Assembly: GCA_002633005.1 (NCBI GenBank)
Contig: NMRA01000021.1
Span: 19,312 to 83,311, forward strand
Direction: 5' to 3'
Origin: Phoronis australis
Lineage: Eukaryota > Phoronida > Phoronidae
Length of the DNA: 64,000 nucleotides
A program made the translations under genes and the position numbers. Shown piece after piece: positions 24,121 through 36,100 of this stretch; the stretch's first letter is position 1; every line of letters starts with the position of its first letter. The notes under the pieces are model-generated. The model did no database searches. It worked only from the letters and a program-made list of their open reading frames with translations, and was not told where the DNA came from.

Positions 24121-27100
24121 CTGTAAACCATAATTTAGCTTTACATTAAATATTCCTGAAAACGTGGAGTCTCCACACAAGTGACGAAAAGTTACTGTGC
24201 GCCAGTGAAACACGCAAACTTAATCTAGACTGCTGAGTGTTGGTTTAAAGGGTAGGGTACAGTTGACATCTATCTTGTGTTCAGAACGTCTATGCCACAA
24301 AAGGCGAGTGCTCATGCCAAGTTCAAACTCATGCCAGTCGTAATAGTTCACCTTCCAACAGCAAAGGGTTTTCTAGAGTTAAGGTTCTTGATCATTCTGT
24401 AATAATCACTTTGCCAAACTTAAGTGAGACTATTGATATACAGACCCTGAACGCTGTGATATCACTCAGTATGAAAGTTTGAACATACAGGTAACTTTCT
24501 TTGCTTTCCCTGCATTTGTTACTTCTCACTTGGTCAAACACTCTTTTGAGAGTGACATGTGGTTTGCCTACTTATATGATCTGTCTTCAGAGATTAAAGT
24601 TAATTTTGAGTTAGAGAAAAATATTTCATACCTCCACCTTTTCCATTTTCTGTTGGCTTAACGGTATCCGTAAATCATAATTTAGTTGCACCATGAATAT
24701 TCTTATACAATGTACGTATCCATACTTCGAAGTTGCGGCTCAACAGAAATGAAAACGCAAGAGACAAAAGTTTATAGTGGGTGTACAGGTATGTCTGCTT
24801 TTTCTTATTTATACTTAAGTGAAGGAAATGAAACTAAACTTTAGCACCAAAGGCGTTCACAAATTTCTCTGTCTTAGTATCAAAAAACTTTTTGATCTGT
24901 AGTTAGAGCAGCCAGGACTGGGAATTCTGACATGTCTGACATAGTCATAGCGCCACCATGTGGATTAGGTTCTAAAAGTACCCATTGCAACAAATTCCCT
25001 GGTGGAGCAGGAGTACTTTCCAACAAATGATGACCTAACAAAACCGGCAAAACATGTTCACAAGAAGTCAGCCCCGATGAGAGAAAGTTGATAAAAATCA
25101 TAAGAAAAGTGGACTGCAGCCGTGTGACTAGGAAAATTCAAATTAAAAAAAAAAACAGCCAAATAAGAAAACGAACATGCTTTTACAAGTTGCAAATAAA
25201 AGTCACCATACTACCATTATGTAATTGAAATTCCTTATAAATGCATTAGTGTTAAATCAATGAAAAGACAGTTCTGATAGTTGGGAAGGTAATAGCATTT
25301 CCCTAAGGGGTCCCTTAAACAAAGTGTACTATTCGGTTTACTTCATTCCTTGCACCATTTCCGCAACATTTGGAAAATTAGGTTTTCAACAATGTCATTG
25401 TAGTTTGGACATCGGGGCCTAAAGTAATACCTACAATTATTGCCTGATGTAATCAATAGGTCACACTACCAGTGTTCATCAGGAAAAACTGAGTTCGTAC
25501 AAGGGGATTTGCAGTTTAGAAGAACAACTCCAATTGCATTGATAGGAAACTGGTGCTGTTGATGCTTGAAAGTGAGGTATTACCTGCCTAATGTTAAGTT
25601 TTTAAATTTGAGAAAAAATATTGACATACCTCCACCTTCTCCACTTCCAGTAGGCTTAGTAGTGTCTGCAAATTATAATTAAGTTTTATATAAAGTATTC
25701 ATATCTTTAAAAAGCAAAATTTGGTGCACAACGAATGTGCCACTAGATGGCGCGAAATAAGCCGAATTCATGTGAAAATAGCAACATGTCATTGTTTCTT
25801 TAATGGACAGCTATTGTCAGCCTAATATTAAGTTTCTAAATTTGAGAAAAATATTGACGTACCTCCACCTTCTCCACTTCCAGTTGGCTTAATAGTTTCT
25901 GCAAATTATAATTAAGTTTTATGATGTTTAGTATTCATGTTTGTAAGCAGAAGTTGGTGCATGAGAAATGCGCCCATGAATGCACCGCAAGCGGTATGCT
26001 TCGAGGAATGTTTATTTCTATTCCAAAATGACCACTAGATGGCACGAAATATGCTGAATCCATCTGAAAATAGCAACACGTCATTGCATCTTTAAAGTGT
26101 ATACAACATGAATCTAGTACCCCAAAATAAATTTTATTATTATATCTTACTTGATTTCAGTGCCTTTAGTGCACAGCTCATAAAGAAACACACAAAAATT
26201 GAAAAAATAATAATTATGTACAACGTCATGGGTTGAACCCAAGTCGTTCGCTATACTGTTCGGATCAGAGACAAAGTGCATATAGTGAAGAATAAGCAAA
26301 GCACATTTAGCGTCGAAAAGGTTTGTAGAGGGATCAAAAGATGTGTTTCCAGAGGCTGCAGCAACAGCAGCCACGCGGAGAACGTCTCGGTGTTCCGAAG
26401 GACCCCAAAGTTGCGCAGAAGTGGCATCGCTTCGTGCGCCGAACGAGAGTGTGGGACGTCATCATGGACCAAGAGATTCGGTCCGGGGCCTGTCTGTGTT
26501 CTGTCCATTTTGAGGACTCTTGTTTCGACTCCAGTCACAGGAGACGTTACGATGAAGGCCTGGTTGATCAATAAAGGACAATATTTATTATTCAGAAACA
26601 TCAGCTCTTAATTCAGGATCGTCTGTTGGATGAAGAGGTTGACTAGCCGAGCCCGCTTCTCTCGCGTGAGGATCCAGTTCGTAAGGCTCAAAGTAGAAAA
26701 GTACGAAGCCGGAAGCAAATTCAACCTGTTCTCGCTTTCGTGCAACACCATTTCCTCATCCTGGCCACCGTTCCCGTAAGTTTCTTCATAGTATTCGTTC
26801 GATTCTTGCTCATAATTGTCGTCGCTTTCAAATTCCCTGCTCTCCGCCATTGTTCAATGCTAGTGTGAAAATTGGCAAAATTGAAAGAAAAATCAAAATG
26901 TCCAGCTAATTACACAAAATAAAATTCAAAATGTGCAAAAATCCATGGTGTGTACTGTTTAATGGAAAGCTATTTACCAAATTTCATAAAAATTTGCCAA
27001 GGAACGTCATAGAAAATTAGGAAAAGTGAAAAAATGAAAGTGCCACTAGGGGGCACAGCTTTCGTCGGGTCTATCCTGAAGTCGCCTTTCAATGCCAATG

Positions 27101-30100
27101 TCACATAAATACACTTGTAAAATTTAACAAAGATTTTGCAATGGGTTTAGGAGATACACCTATGGAAGGAAAAATGCCTAGGAGGGGGTCGTACTGAAAT
27201 CCCCTCGACCCACAATCCCTTTGACCCACAACACCCTCGATTCAGGATTCAGGATCCCCTCGACCCACGACCTGTGGCAATAGAGATACCTGAGCCCTTT
27301 TTACATATTTCACAACCTTATTATGTCACCGTCACTGTCTACTATTTTGCCTGATGATGATTACTTTTTTTTCAAACATCATTTTCAAGCTGCACAATAG
27401 TGTCATTTCTGTTTTCCCAGCATTTTGTACTTCTCATTTGGCCAAACACTAATATTATTCTCGTCAATGCGCCGGAAGAACTACCTGCTATTAAGATTCT
27501 GTTCTCAGTGATTTAGAGAAATAATGTTTGATACCTCCACATTTTCCATTTTCAGTTGGCTTACTGATATCTGAAAATCATAATTTAGTTGTACAATGAA
27601 TATTTTTACATAAACCTATTTAAAAGTCAAAGTTGAGACTCAAGACAACTGGAAATGCAAGTAAGGAACTTTTACTATATGTCACAAAAATAACAAGAAT
27701 GGTTTTCTTTCTGCTTTTTTAATACTAAATTGAAAGACATGAAATTAAAATTCAATGCCAAAAGCGTTCAAAATTCTTTTGTCTTAATACCAAAACAAAC
27801 TCTTCATCATTTGTTATAGCTGCTGGGACTAGGAGTCCTGACTTGTTTGACATAGTCATCGTGCCACCATGTGGACTAGTTTCTCAAAGTACACTTTGTA
27901 TCCAATTGCATGGCTCAGAGCAGAAGCAGTTGCCAATAAATGACGATCTAACAAAACCTTTGAAACATGATCAGAAAGAATTTCTACACAGCACCCCACT
28001 GTGAGACAAATTTGGATTAACTACAAGAAAAGTGGATTGTAACCGTGTAGCCATGTGGCTAACGAATAAATTAATTAAAATAAAAAAGAGGCAAATAAGA
28101 AACAAGAACAACGCTAAGCGTTGAAATGTCCCCACGAATGCACTGCTAATGATGTTCTTCTTGGGGTGTTTATTTGGAACATAAAAATGGCCACTAGATG
28201 GTGCAAAATATGTCGAATCCTTTCGAGAACTTGTATCTGTCATCAAAGCAATTTAGAAAATTTCATAAAAATCCATCAAGGAACTTCTGAGAAAACAGTC
28301 GAAAATGAAAAAATGAAATTGCCACTAAGAGGCTATTTAAGCACAAAAACATAACTGCCTCTAAAAGGCGCCAAAGTATATAAAGTCTTCAGAAAATCAT
28401 TGTCTGACTTCGTCTTCCCAATAGAACGCAAATGCCAATATCCACATCCATCCTTAGACTGGTCTGATTGACAGAGGGACAGATGCCAAATAACAAGACT
28501 CGAAAACAGCAAAAAATGGCCACAAGGTGGCACAAAATGTTCTACTGAAGACCGAATGATAGCGTCAACTCATTAATAGATGCCTAACTGCCAAATCTCA
28601 TGAAAATCCATTGACGACCCTTTTGGATTCAGAGGTTTAAAGGAGAACGCCACCCAAATAACAACCTAATTTTAATCAATTTAGATCGAATAGTTCTACT
28701 CCATAACGACACGTACGGTTGCGTTACCTGACACCTGACGGCAGACGGAGGTGTTGAAATTATCCAATGACGTCATCGGTTTCACACGCAGTCTCTTCAG
28801 CAGTTCACAACACGGGTTACTGGTGTCAGCTTATCGCTTGAAGTCATCGTTTAACACCAATAAATCATCAAACTTCGATGTAAAACCCTTAAAAATACAA
28901 CGAGTTCTTATAAAAACGTGTTGTTTTATTTCGCTCTTACGGATTTATTGGTATTTGGACACACTGTAGCCTACAAAGTTCGGCAGGCCAATAATTCCGT
29001 AGCAGGAGTTTGAAGTCTGTTAGGAGATAATTTCGAAATATTTTCCGTGAGATACAGACATGAGAACCCAGATCTGTGTTGTTTAGACTTGTGATTTTTT
29101 GAGTTCTTAACACAAAACGCTTGTTATCCTGGCCAGTGGCTCGGAGCCCGATAGGCACGTCGAGGCCGGCCGGATTGACTCGTTATCCCGAACGGGCCAG
29201 TGGCTCAGAAACTGATCAGACATCACGAACAATAACCAGACAAAGTTCAGTGGAAACTAAACTTCCAGTCAAGAAAATACTATACTCAGTAAGCCAAAGT
29301 AATGTACACGTGATTATGTTGGTGAATTACCACGAAACTGCAAATCTACTTACTCGTCGGGGGCCGCGAATTCAGGTTCCGCTTTGGCCACAGCACCGTC
29401 AGGGCAGAAGTTGTGCATTGGCAATCATTATTTGAGTAATCTAAATGTAAATAAAGATTTCCCTAACACCTAGCTGTGGGATGGAAATCGAGTTGTTTCA
29501 CAACAGTTTCTGTCAGCAAACACTAGCTGAGCTCACGCGGCCTCGGTGTCCCGTCAATGGGGCTATTCGGAGAATTCTCCTCGCGGTGTCGCTGCTGCAC
29601 TAGTGGTGATTGAATTGCGCATGCGTGGCTGTCTGCATGTAAACAACTGGTAAAAGATGGAATTTTTATCAAAATACGTCATCGCACTACTGCTAATTTC
29701 CTTGGTGCAAGTCTTCGACAGGTGGCCACAAATTCCCAAAAGACCTAAGGTTACTATATTCGTGGACAATTGCGGTCAACAGGGTCAACTAACTGACAAA
29801 AAGTGTGTGGATGCTGAAGCCCCGTGTGTGCTCTATGACTATGCAGTTCCATTCGGAGACTACACAACATTTGTCATTACTTGGTAAGTTTTTAGCAGTC
29901 AGTTTCTATCAACATCGTTCGGTGATGTTATCCCCACCAGTTACCCCACTGAATAAGTTTTATTGAGTGGAACTTAAGTGTTTCTTTTTGGAAACTCACC
30001 CGATGCCGGGTAGGCTAGCAGCACATATATTGTCCTGGGTGGGGGTGCTCCCGAAATAAGAGTTGATGCACAGAAGTCAAGAGTGACTTTTTCACAACAG

Positions 30101-33100
30101 TTTCTCTTCAATACTATGCTGTTTCCAATAAAATTCTCTAGATGAGTGAGTTTCCTTATTTTATCGTGGACCCCACCCTCAGGACCAGCAGCTCAGTTAT
30201 CAAATTAACATGGATAAGCCTTAATTCAGTAAATGTCGTAACATTGGAAAAAAATTGACTACTAGAATGAATTTTACTTGTTGAGATCAGAAGCACATTT
30301 TAAGTGTCATGTAAAAAACACATTGTTAAATCACTTTTAGCCTGTTTCACATATTTTAATTCAGATATTAAATAAGACTTGGGTACAAAGGTTATTAGTT
30401 TCTACACATAAACATGAAGATGAAATGTCAAGTATGTTCTGCCTTACAAAAGTAGTTTTGTCTTGTCTTTTCTTTTACAGTTTGCTAATATTTCTATTCT
30501 GTTACAGGCAAAAAACAACTGAAACCAACCGCCTGACCATTTATTTCACCGTTGGACAAAGTGAAAAGCAATCCTTCAGCAATAACCTGAAAGAATTGAA
30601 CGTAATTCAGAAATTCAGGAACTGATATGCCTGATTATGGACTCCCTCGCAATGTTGTTTCTTTCTGTGCTTTTTCAGTTTGCCATTTGTTTTTAAATAC
30701 ACTTATAATTGTTTATTCTCGAATCTTGTGCATAGCAGATTCTTATCCAGCTATAGCTACAATTGAAAACATGCAATAAGACAAACGATGCAGTCACTGA
30801 ATGTCATTTCCCAATAATCTGTACCAAATTGAAAAGTTTTTACCAATAGTATAAAGTCTTTCTTCTGAAAGGAAAATTTAATGTCACTCAGCTTTTGGCT
30901 TTCATTTCACTGGGTTCTATTTTCAATTGGCCTATAGAAGCGCTTCTAAAAAGGTCCAGTTTCAACACGTGGCTTTCTTTCATGTAACCTCATTCAGCCT
31001 CAATAACATCCACACTTAGACCCTTGAAAGTAAACACAGCAGCATATCACTTGAATCGTTTTGAGCCCAAAATCAGACTCTGAACTAGACCAGAGTGTTA
31101 CTAGGTCTTCTTTAGCTTCAGTCCCTCATGTTTCTTCCAGGAAAGAAAATAAGCTATTGTCCACACATGACTCATTGCCTATGATAGGGCATCCTCACCA
31201 ACAAGGCTTATTTGTGTAGCAGTCAGATATAGTTCATCTGGATACACAGACACTCCACTGGCACATTGTCTAATGGTAACTTAGTACTGCGATTCACATT
31301 TCTCCAGGGCCACTGACTTGCACATTGTGCCATGCAGCACTGCTGGTGTGTGGAAGTGCTGTGGGAAGAGAACGGAGTAACAAAGCTTGTCTATGATACA
31401 GCTTGAAGTGGCCTTAAAATGTCACTGAACCTGGAACAAATATTGAAATATGAATAATTAAGTACTCCAGATTGGATCAAAAAGGTTATCCCTGTTTTTC
31501 AAAAATATATGGTGATTGGTCTACAGTTTCACATAAAAGTAAATAATTACTATTTTCAGAAACCAACGGTGTAAATAATGAGTATTGCATAAAACTGTCT
31601 TTATTTTTTATCCCTAGCCATAACAATTCTTTAAATGCATCACTTGTCTGTAAAATATACAAGTTTTTTAAGACAACTTCAAACCTTTGTTACCCATTTT
31701 CAAACCTTTTTAATTTTGATACTTTCAGCAATTTTAAACTCAGATTACAGGTTCATGGGTCTGTCAAGCATACTTCTATCCTAAGGTTGAGGGAACCGTT
31801 TTCCTTCGAATAGAAGATATGAAGACTCGGGTCATTTAAACATGATGGATAATCTTACTGTTGTTTAAGAGTAATTGCAAATCGTAAGGCACCATCAAAA
31901 GTGCAATGTTCACAAAAATGGCAGTCATTTGAATTTATAACGACTTGCAACATTTCAAAGCATGAGTTAAGACTATTCAGTTACTGTGAATTCGGAAAAT
32001 GTAATATATTTTCGTGGTTTTACAATTGATACAAGTAGCAAAACAGTTTAATGAAATCAACTTGAAGGGACTTCGTGAAGGTTATGAATTACCTCACCAT
32101 TCGCTTTTCCCCAAACATGTATTACCTGTTATTTCCACACATTCAGTTGTACCAAATATCACAACTCCCCATGCCAATCCGCCCTCGGGACGTTAATAAG
32201 TAATTTAACAAAATGACTTTAAAAATAGCTGTTCCTTTTCAAAGGCTTTGTTCGTTGTCTCCAATATTTAAAGTAGGCTTTGACAATAGATCTGCACTGG
32301 ATGGGAAGATCTTGTTGGTTAGCTGCAGTCAAATGCTAAAAACCAATTTTTGTCCATTCAGGGACGGTGCAGAAGCGATGCATATCTCCTCTGCACGGTA
32401 CAAGCCTTCAAACCTAAAAACCAATGGTTACGTGAAAACTGACATGATAGATTTCCATTTCAACGTGTAATAGATTTCCAGAAGACATATGATAGTGGGA
32501 GTAAACAAATAGTCTAATGCAATGGACATTTATCACTCACATACCCTTTGCCATTGGGATTGGATTGTAATCTTAACTCAAAGTTAACCTGTATCGAGTT
32601 GACAGCATAAATATTCAGCATTGACTGATGTAACTGTCACTGATAAACTTTTAGAAATCATTCCAAACAATAATAATGCTTTGATGTACGAAAAGACCCG
32701 ATTACTAGTTCAAGTATCGTATCAGATATCACAACATACAAAGATTAACCAGACTCTGGCTGGCGACTGACTGCCGCGAAGTCGACATCGGCGAGTGTCT
32801 CAGTTAACAGGCATCGGTAGAATAATCATGGAATAATCGTTAAAATGATCACAAACCTTACCTTTGTATGAGGTCGTGCTTACTTCCTCTCATAGAAGCA
32901 CCCTTTTTATGCAATCTCAGGCTCAGTTGGCACGGCTGCAAGCCATTTCACCATGTATTTAAAGGGCTCGCGAAATCGAGGCTGTTAATCTATCACCACT
33001 AGTACACGCATGCCCTCTAGTTATTGTAGATTTTCCGAATAGCCCCATTAGTTTTATTGCACGTAAAGCCGGTAACGCAGTGATTTATTCATTGCTGGCT

Positions 33101-36100
33101 TCTCAAATCATTTGCACTCAAGAACACTCCAAAGGCATTACAAATTGCATCTAATGAGACAGACTTTGTTTCAGTTTCAGTATTGGTTAGGAGAGAATAA
33201 TTCATTTTGAAACAGAACGCTCAGTAATAAAGACCAACATGGCAACTCGCAATCCCGACATAGGACGCTGGTGGATCGTTAAGTTTTACAGGCTATCAAT
33301 TCGAACAGGAATACAGTGATGAAGAAATAGTAGAGAAGCGCCGTGAAGAAGCTCAGACAACGGAACGTATGGAGTTATCTGGTAAGCCGGCACTCGTCAG
33401 GCACTGTCGACGTCTTCAGGCCACAGACACGGAGATGTTTCATGGCCTCATACTTGCTATTTCATTCTTGCCACTACCATGAGCCACTTCCTAAGCATTT
33501 CGGACTCCCAAGAAAGTAAAAAAATGATATATCCGCTTTCCTCGCAGCTGCTTAGTTCGGACAAGCGGGAACGATGCACCGCAACATAGCGGCATTCACT
33601 CTGCATGTGAACCATTGACGTCGCTAGTGTCGTTTCTCACCTTCCTCACAGGTTAACGCGACACCTCTTGGCAAGGTAAGGTCGACCGTATGCGAGGCTA
33701 TGTGGATATAGACCGATTAAGACGGCAAAAATGACTATTTAAATGGGGTGGCATTCTCCTTTAAGGGGCACACCAGTAGCATGATCTGCCCCAAAGTCGT
33801 CATCCTCTCTTTTCAACTCTATAAAAAGACATCAGCAAAATTCAATAAAGATCCTGCAGAGCATGTAAAAGATACAGCCATGGGCGATAAAACAAACAAA
33901 ACTGCCACTAGGAAATGCCATAGTATTCCAAGCCATCGGAAAATCATCTTTAGCTGCCTTCTTCACACTAAGAACATATATGCCAATTTTCAAAATTATC
34001 CCTAGAGCGGTTTGGTTGAGAGAACGGTGGACGCCAAAACACAGGCTCAAAAAACAGTAAAAATGGCCACTAGGTGGTGCAAAGTACAACTGAATCTGTC
34101 CGAAAAAGTGAGGATGGCATCGTCTCACTAATAGATGTCTAACTACCAAATTTTATGAAAATCCGTTGAGGACCTTCAAATCTACAGAGGTAGCCATAAA
34201 ATATTAAAATTGCCAATAGGGGGCATACCAGTAGCCGGAGAGGACCGAAATTCATCATCCGTCGTCACCTTCATCAGAACACATCCTGCCAAATCTCATC
34301 AAGATCCTGTGAAGGGTTTCGGAGATACAGCCCTGGGCGAAAAAGCAAACAAAGTATTCCAAGTCATCGGAAAATCATCGACAGCTCCGCTGAACACAGT
34401 AAGAACATATAAGTCAATTTTCAAAATCATCCCTAGAGCGGCTTGATTGAGAGAACGGCAGACTCCAAAAAACAGACTCGAAAACAGTAAAAAAATGTCC
34501 ACTAGGTGGCGCAAAGTACCTCAAATCCCTTTGAAAATGGGAGGATGGCCTATATCATCTTACTAATAGATGACTAACTCATAAATTTTATGAAAATCTG
34601 TTGAGGACATCTGAATATACAGAGATAAGCATAAACAAAATAAAAGTGCCACTATGGGGCACACCGGTAGTCAGAGATGTCCGAAATTCGTCATCTTGGG
34701 TGTCAGCTTCATAGAAACACATCTGCTAAATCTCATCAATGTCCTGTGAGGGTTTAGGAGATACAGCTGCGGAAGCCGGACGACAGACGCCGAATGCCCA
34801 GACAGAGATGAGGGCAGTATGCCACCACATATAAATTTGTTTATTTATTTATTTATTATTTATTATTGTGATATTTAAAATGCATTAGAGTTAAAAACCA
34901 CATACAGAAACACAACGTCCTTTCGAACTAAGGACCCTTCTGTACGTAGGACGTCAATGCACAGTCTATTCTGTTTTCCGTATTCGTTGCACCATATTCT
35001 CAACATTTGGAACAAGAGCAACCTGGAGCGTTGAAATGCGCCTATGAATGCACAGCAAACGGTGTTTCTCTAGGGTTGTTTATATGGAACATAAAAATAG
35101 TCACTAGATGCCGAAAAACATGTCGAACCCATTCAAAAACCATCAAAGCTATCTAAATTTCATGAAATCCGCCAAGAAACTTCTGAGAAACCGAGGAAAA
35201 CGAGAAAGGAACCTGTCACTAAAGAGGATATAGGCGCAAAAAACAACAGTCATTAAGAGGCACCACAGTGAAGAAAATTGGACGACATCGTCACCTCACT
35301 AATATTCAGTGTATACCTATGTGCCAAATCTTATGAAAATCCATTGACGAACTTTGAAGGTAAACGTAAAAAAATAAAATTTAACACTAAGGGGCACACC
35401 AAAATCAGAGAGGTCCGAAATTCGTCGTCTGACGCCATCTTCATAGAAACGCATCTGTTAAATCTCATCAAGATGCTGTGAGGGTTTAGGAGATGTTGCC
35501 ATGAGCGCAAAAACAAATGAAACTGCCACCAAGAGGTGCCACATACTCGAAGTTCTCAGAAAATTATCGTCAGATGCATTTGTAAAAACATATATGTCAA
35601 TTTTCAAAATCATCACTGGAGCGATTTGGTTGATAGAAGAGCGGACGCGAAAAACAGACTTGAAAACATCAAAATAGGCCACTAGGTGGTGCGAAGTACC
35701 TCAAATTTCTCCGAAAATGGACAGATGTCATCATCTTATGAATATATTCCAATCAAATGTAAGGAAAATCCTTTGAGGACCTCCGAAAATACAGACTTTT
35801 CTGAGATAAGTGTAAAAAACTAGAGTTTCCGAAATTCGGCGTCGTCTTTCGCCATCTTCAAAGAAACACATCTGCTAAATCTAATCAAGATCCTGTGATT
35901 GGTTTAGGAGATGCTGTCATGGGTGCAAAAAACAAGAGGTGCCACAGTAGTCAAAGTTGTCGGAAAATCGTCCTCAGCTGTCCTCTTCACTGTAAAAACA
36001 TATACCGGTACGTCATTTTTCAAAATCATCCCTAAAGCAGTTTGGTTGAAAGAAGGGCGGACTCCAAAATAGACTCGAAAACATTAAAAATTGGTGCTGC

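Larger units (their letters stand above)
26860..28636 (+). repeat. Repeat array with CTCF-like motifs, left part
   Basis: Diverged units carry phrases such as TTTCATAAAAATCC, a following G-A-AA block, and CCACTAGRKGGC motifs (27042-27057, 28191-28204, 28520-28533). The same units continue at 33773-36380, beyond an inserted DNA element. The array is interrupted by the microexon at 27535-27570. A short CCCTCGACCCACAA repeat lies at 27195-27275. Confidence 0.6.
29558..33052 (+). mobile_element. Inner element with GGGGCTATTCGG ends carrying host-like exons, copy 1
   Basis: The left end is GGGGCTATTCGGAGAAT and the right end ATTTTCCGAATAGCCCC, both bordered by AAT/ATT. Further in, both ends share ACTAGTGGTGAT. 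An inverted full-length copy with the same ends lies at 43488-46741. No transposase is seen. The element contains a two-exon secreted-protein gene starting about 100 bases from the left end, and an 85-codon frame near the right end. Target duplications are not evident. A non-autonomous DNA transposon that captured gene sequence is the simplest reading. Confidence 0.6.
28640..33772. mobile_element. Outer DNA element with TTAA flanks, split by a nested element
   Basis: The left end reads TTAA-AGGAGAACGCCACCC and the right end GGGTGGCATTCTCCT-TTAA, so the ends are inverted repeats (one mismatch) and both are bordered by TTAA. TTAA duplication is the hallmark of piggyBac-type insertion, though the TIR is not a classical one. 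Sequence on both outer sides belongs to the same repeat array, which supports insertion into that array. Its own sequence is 28640-29557 and 33053-33772, and 29558-33052 is a second element inside it. A minus-strand frame near 29335-29425 and an exon-like piece at 33291-33381 are its only coding hints. Confidence 0.6.
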
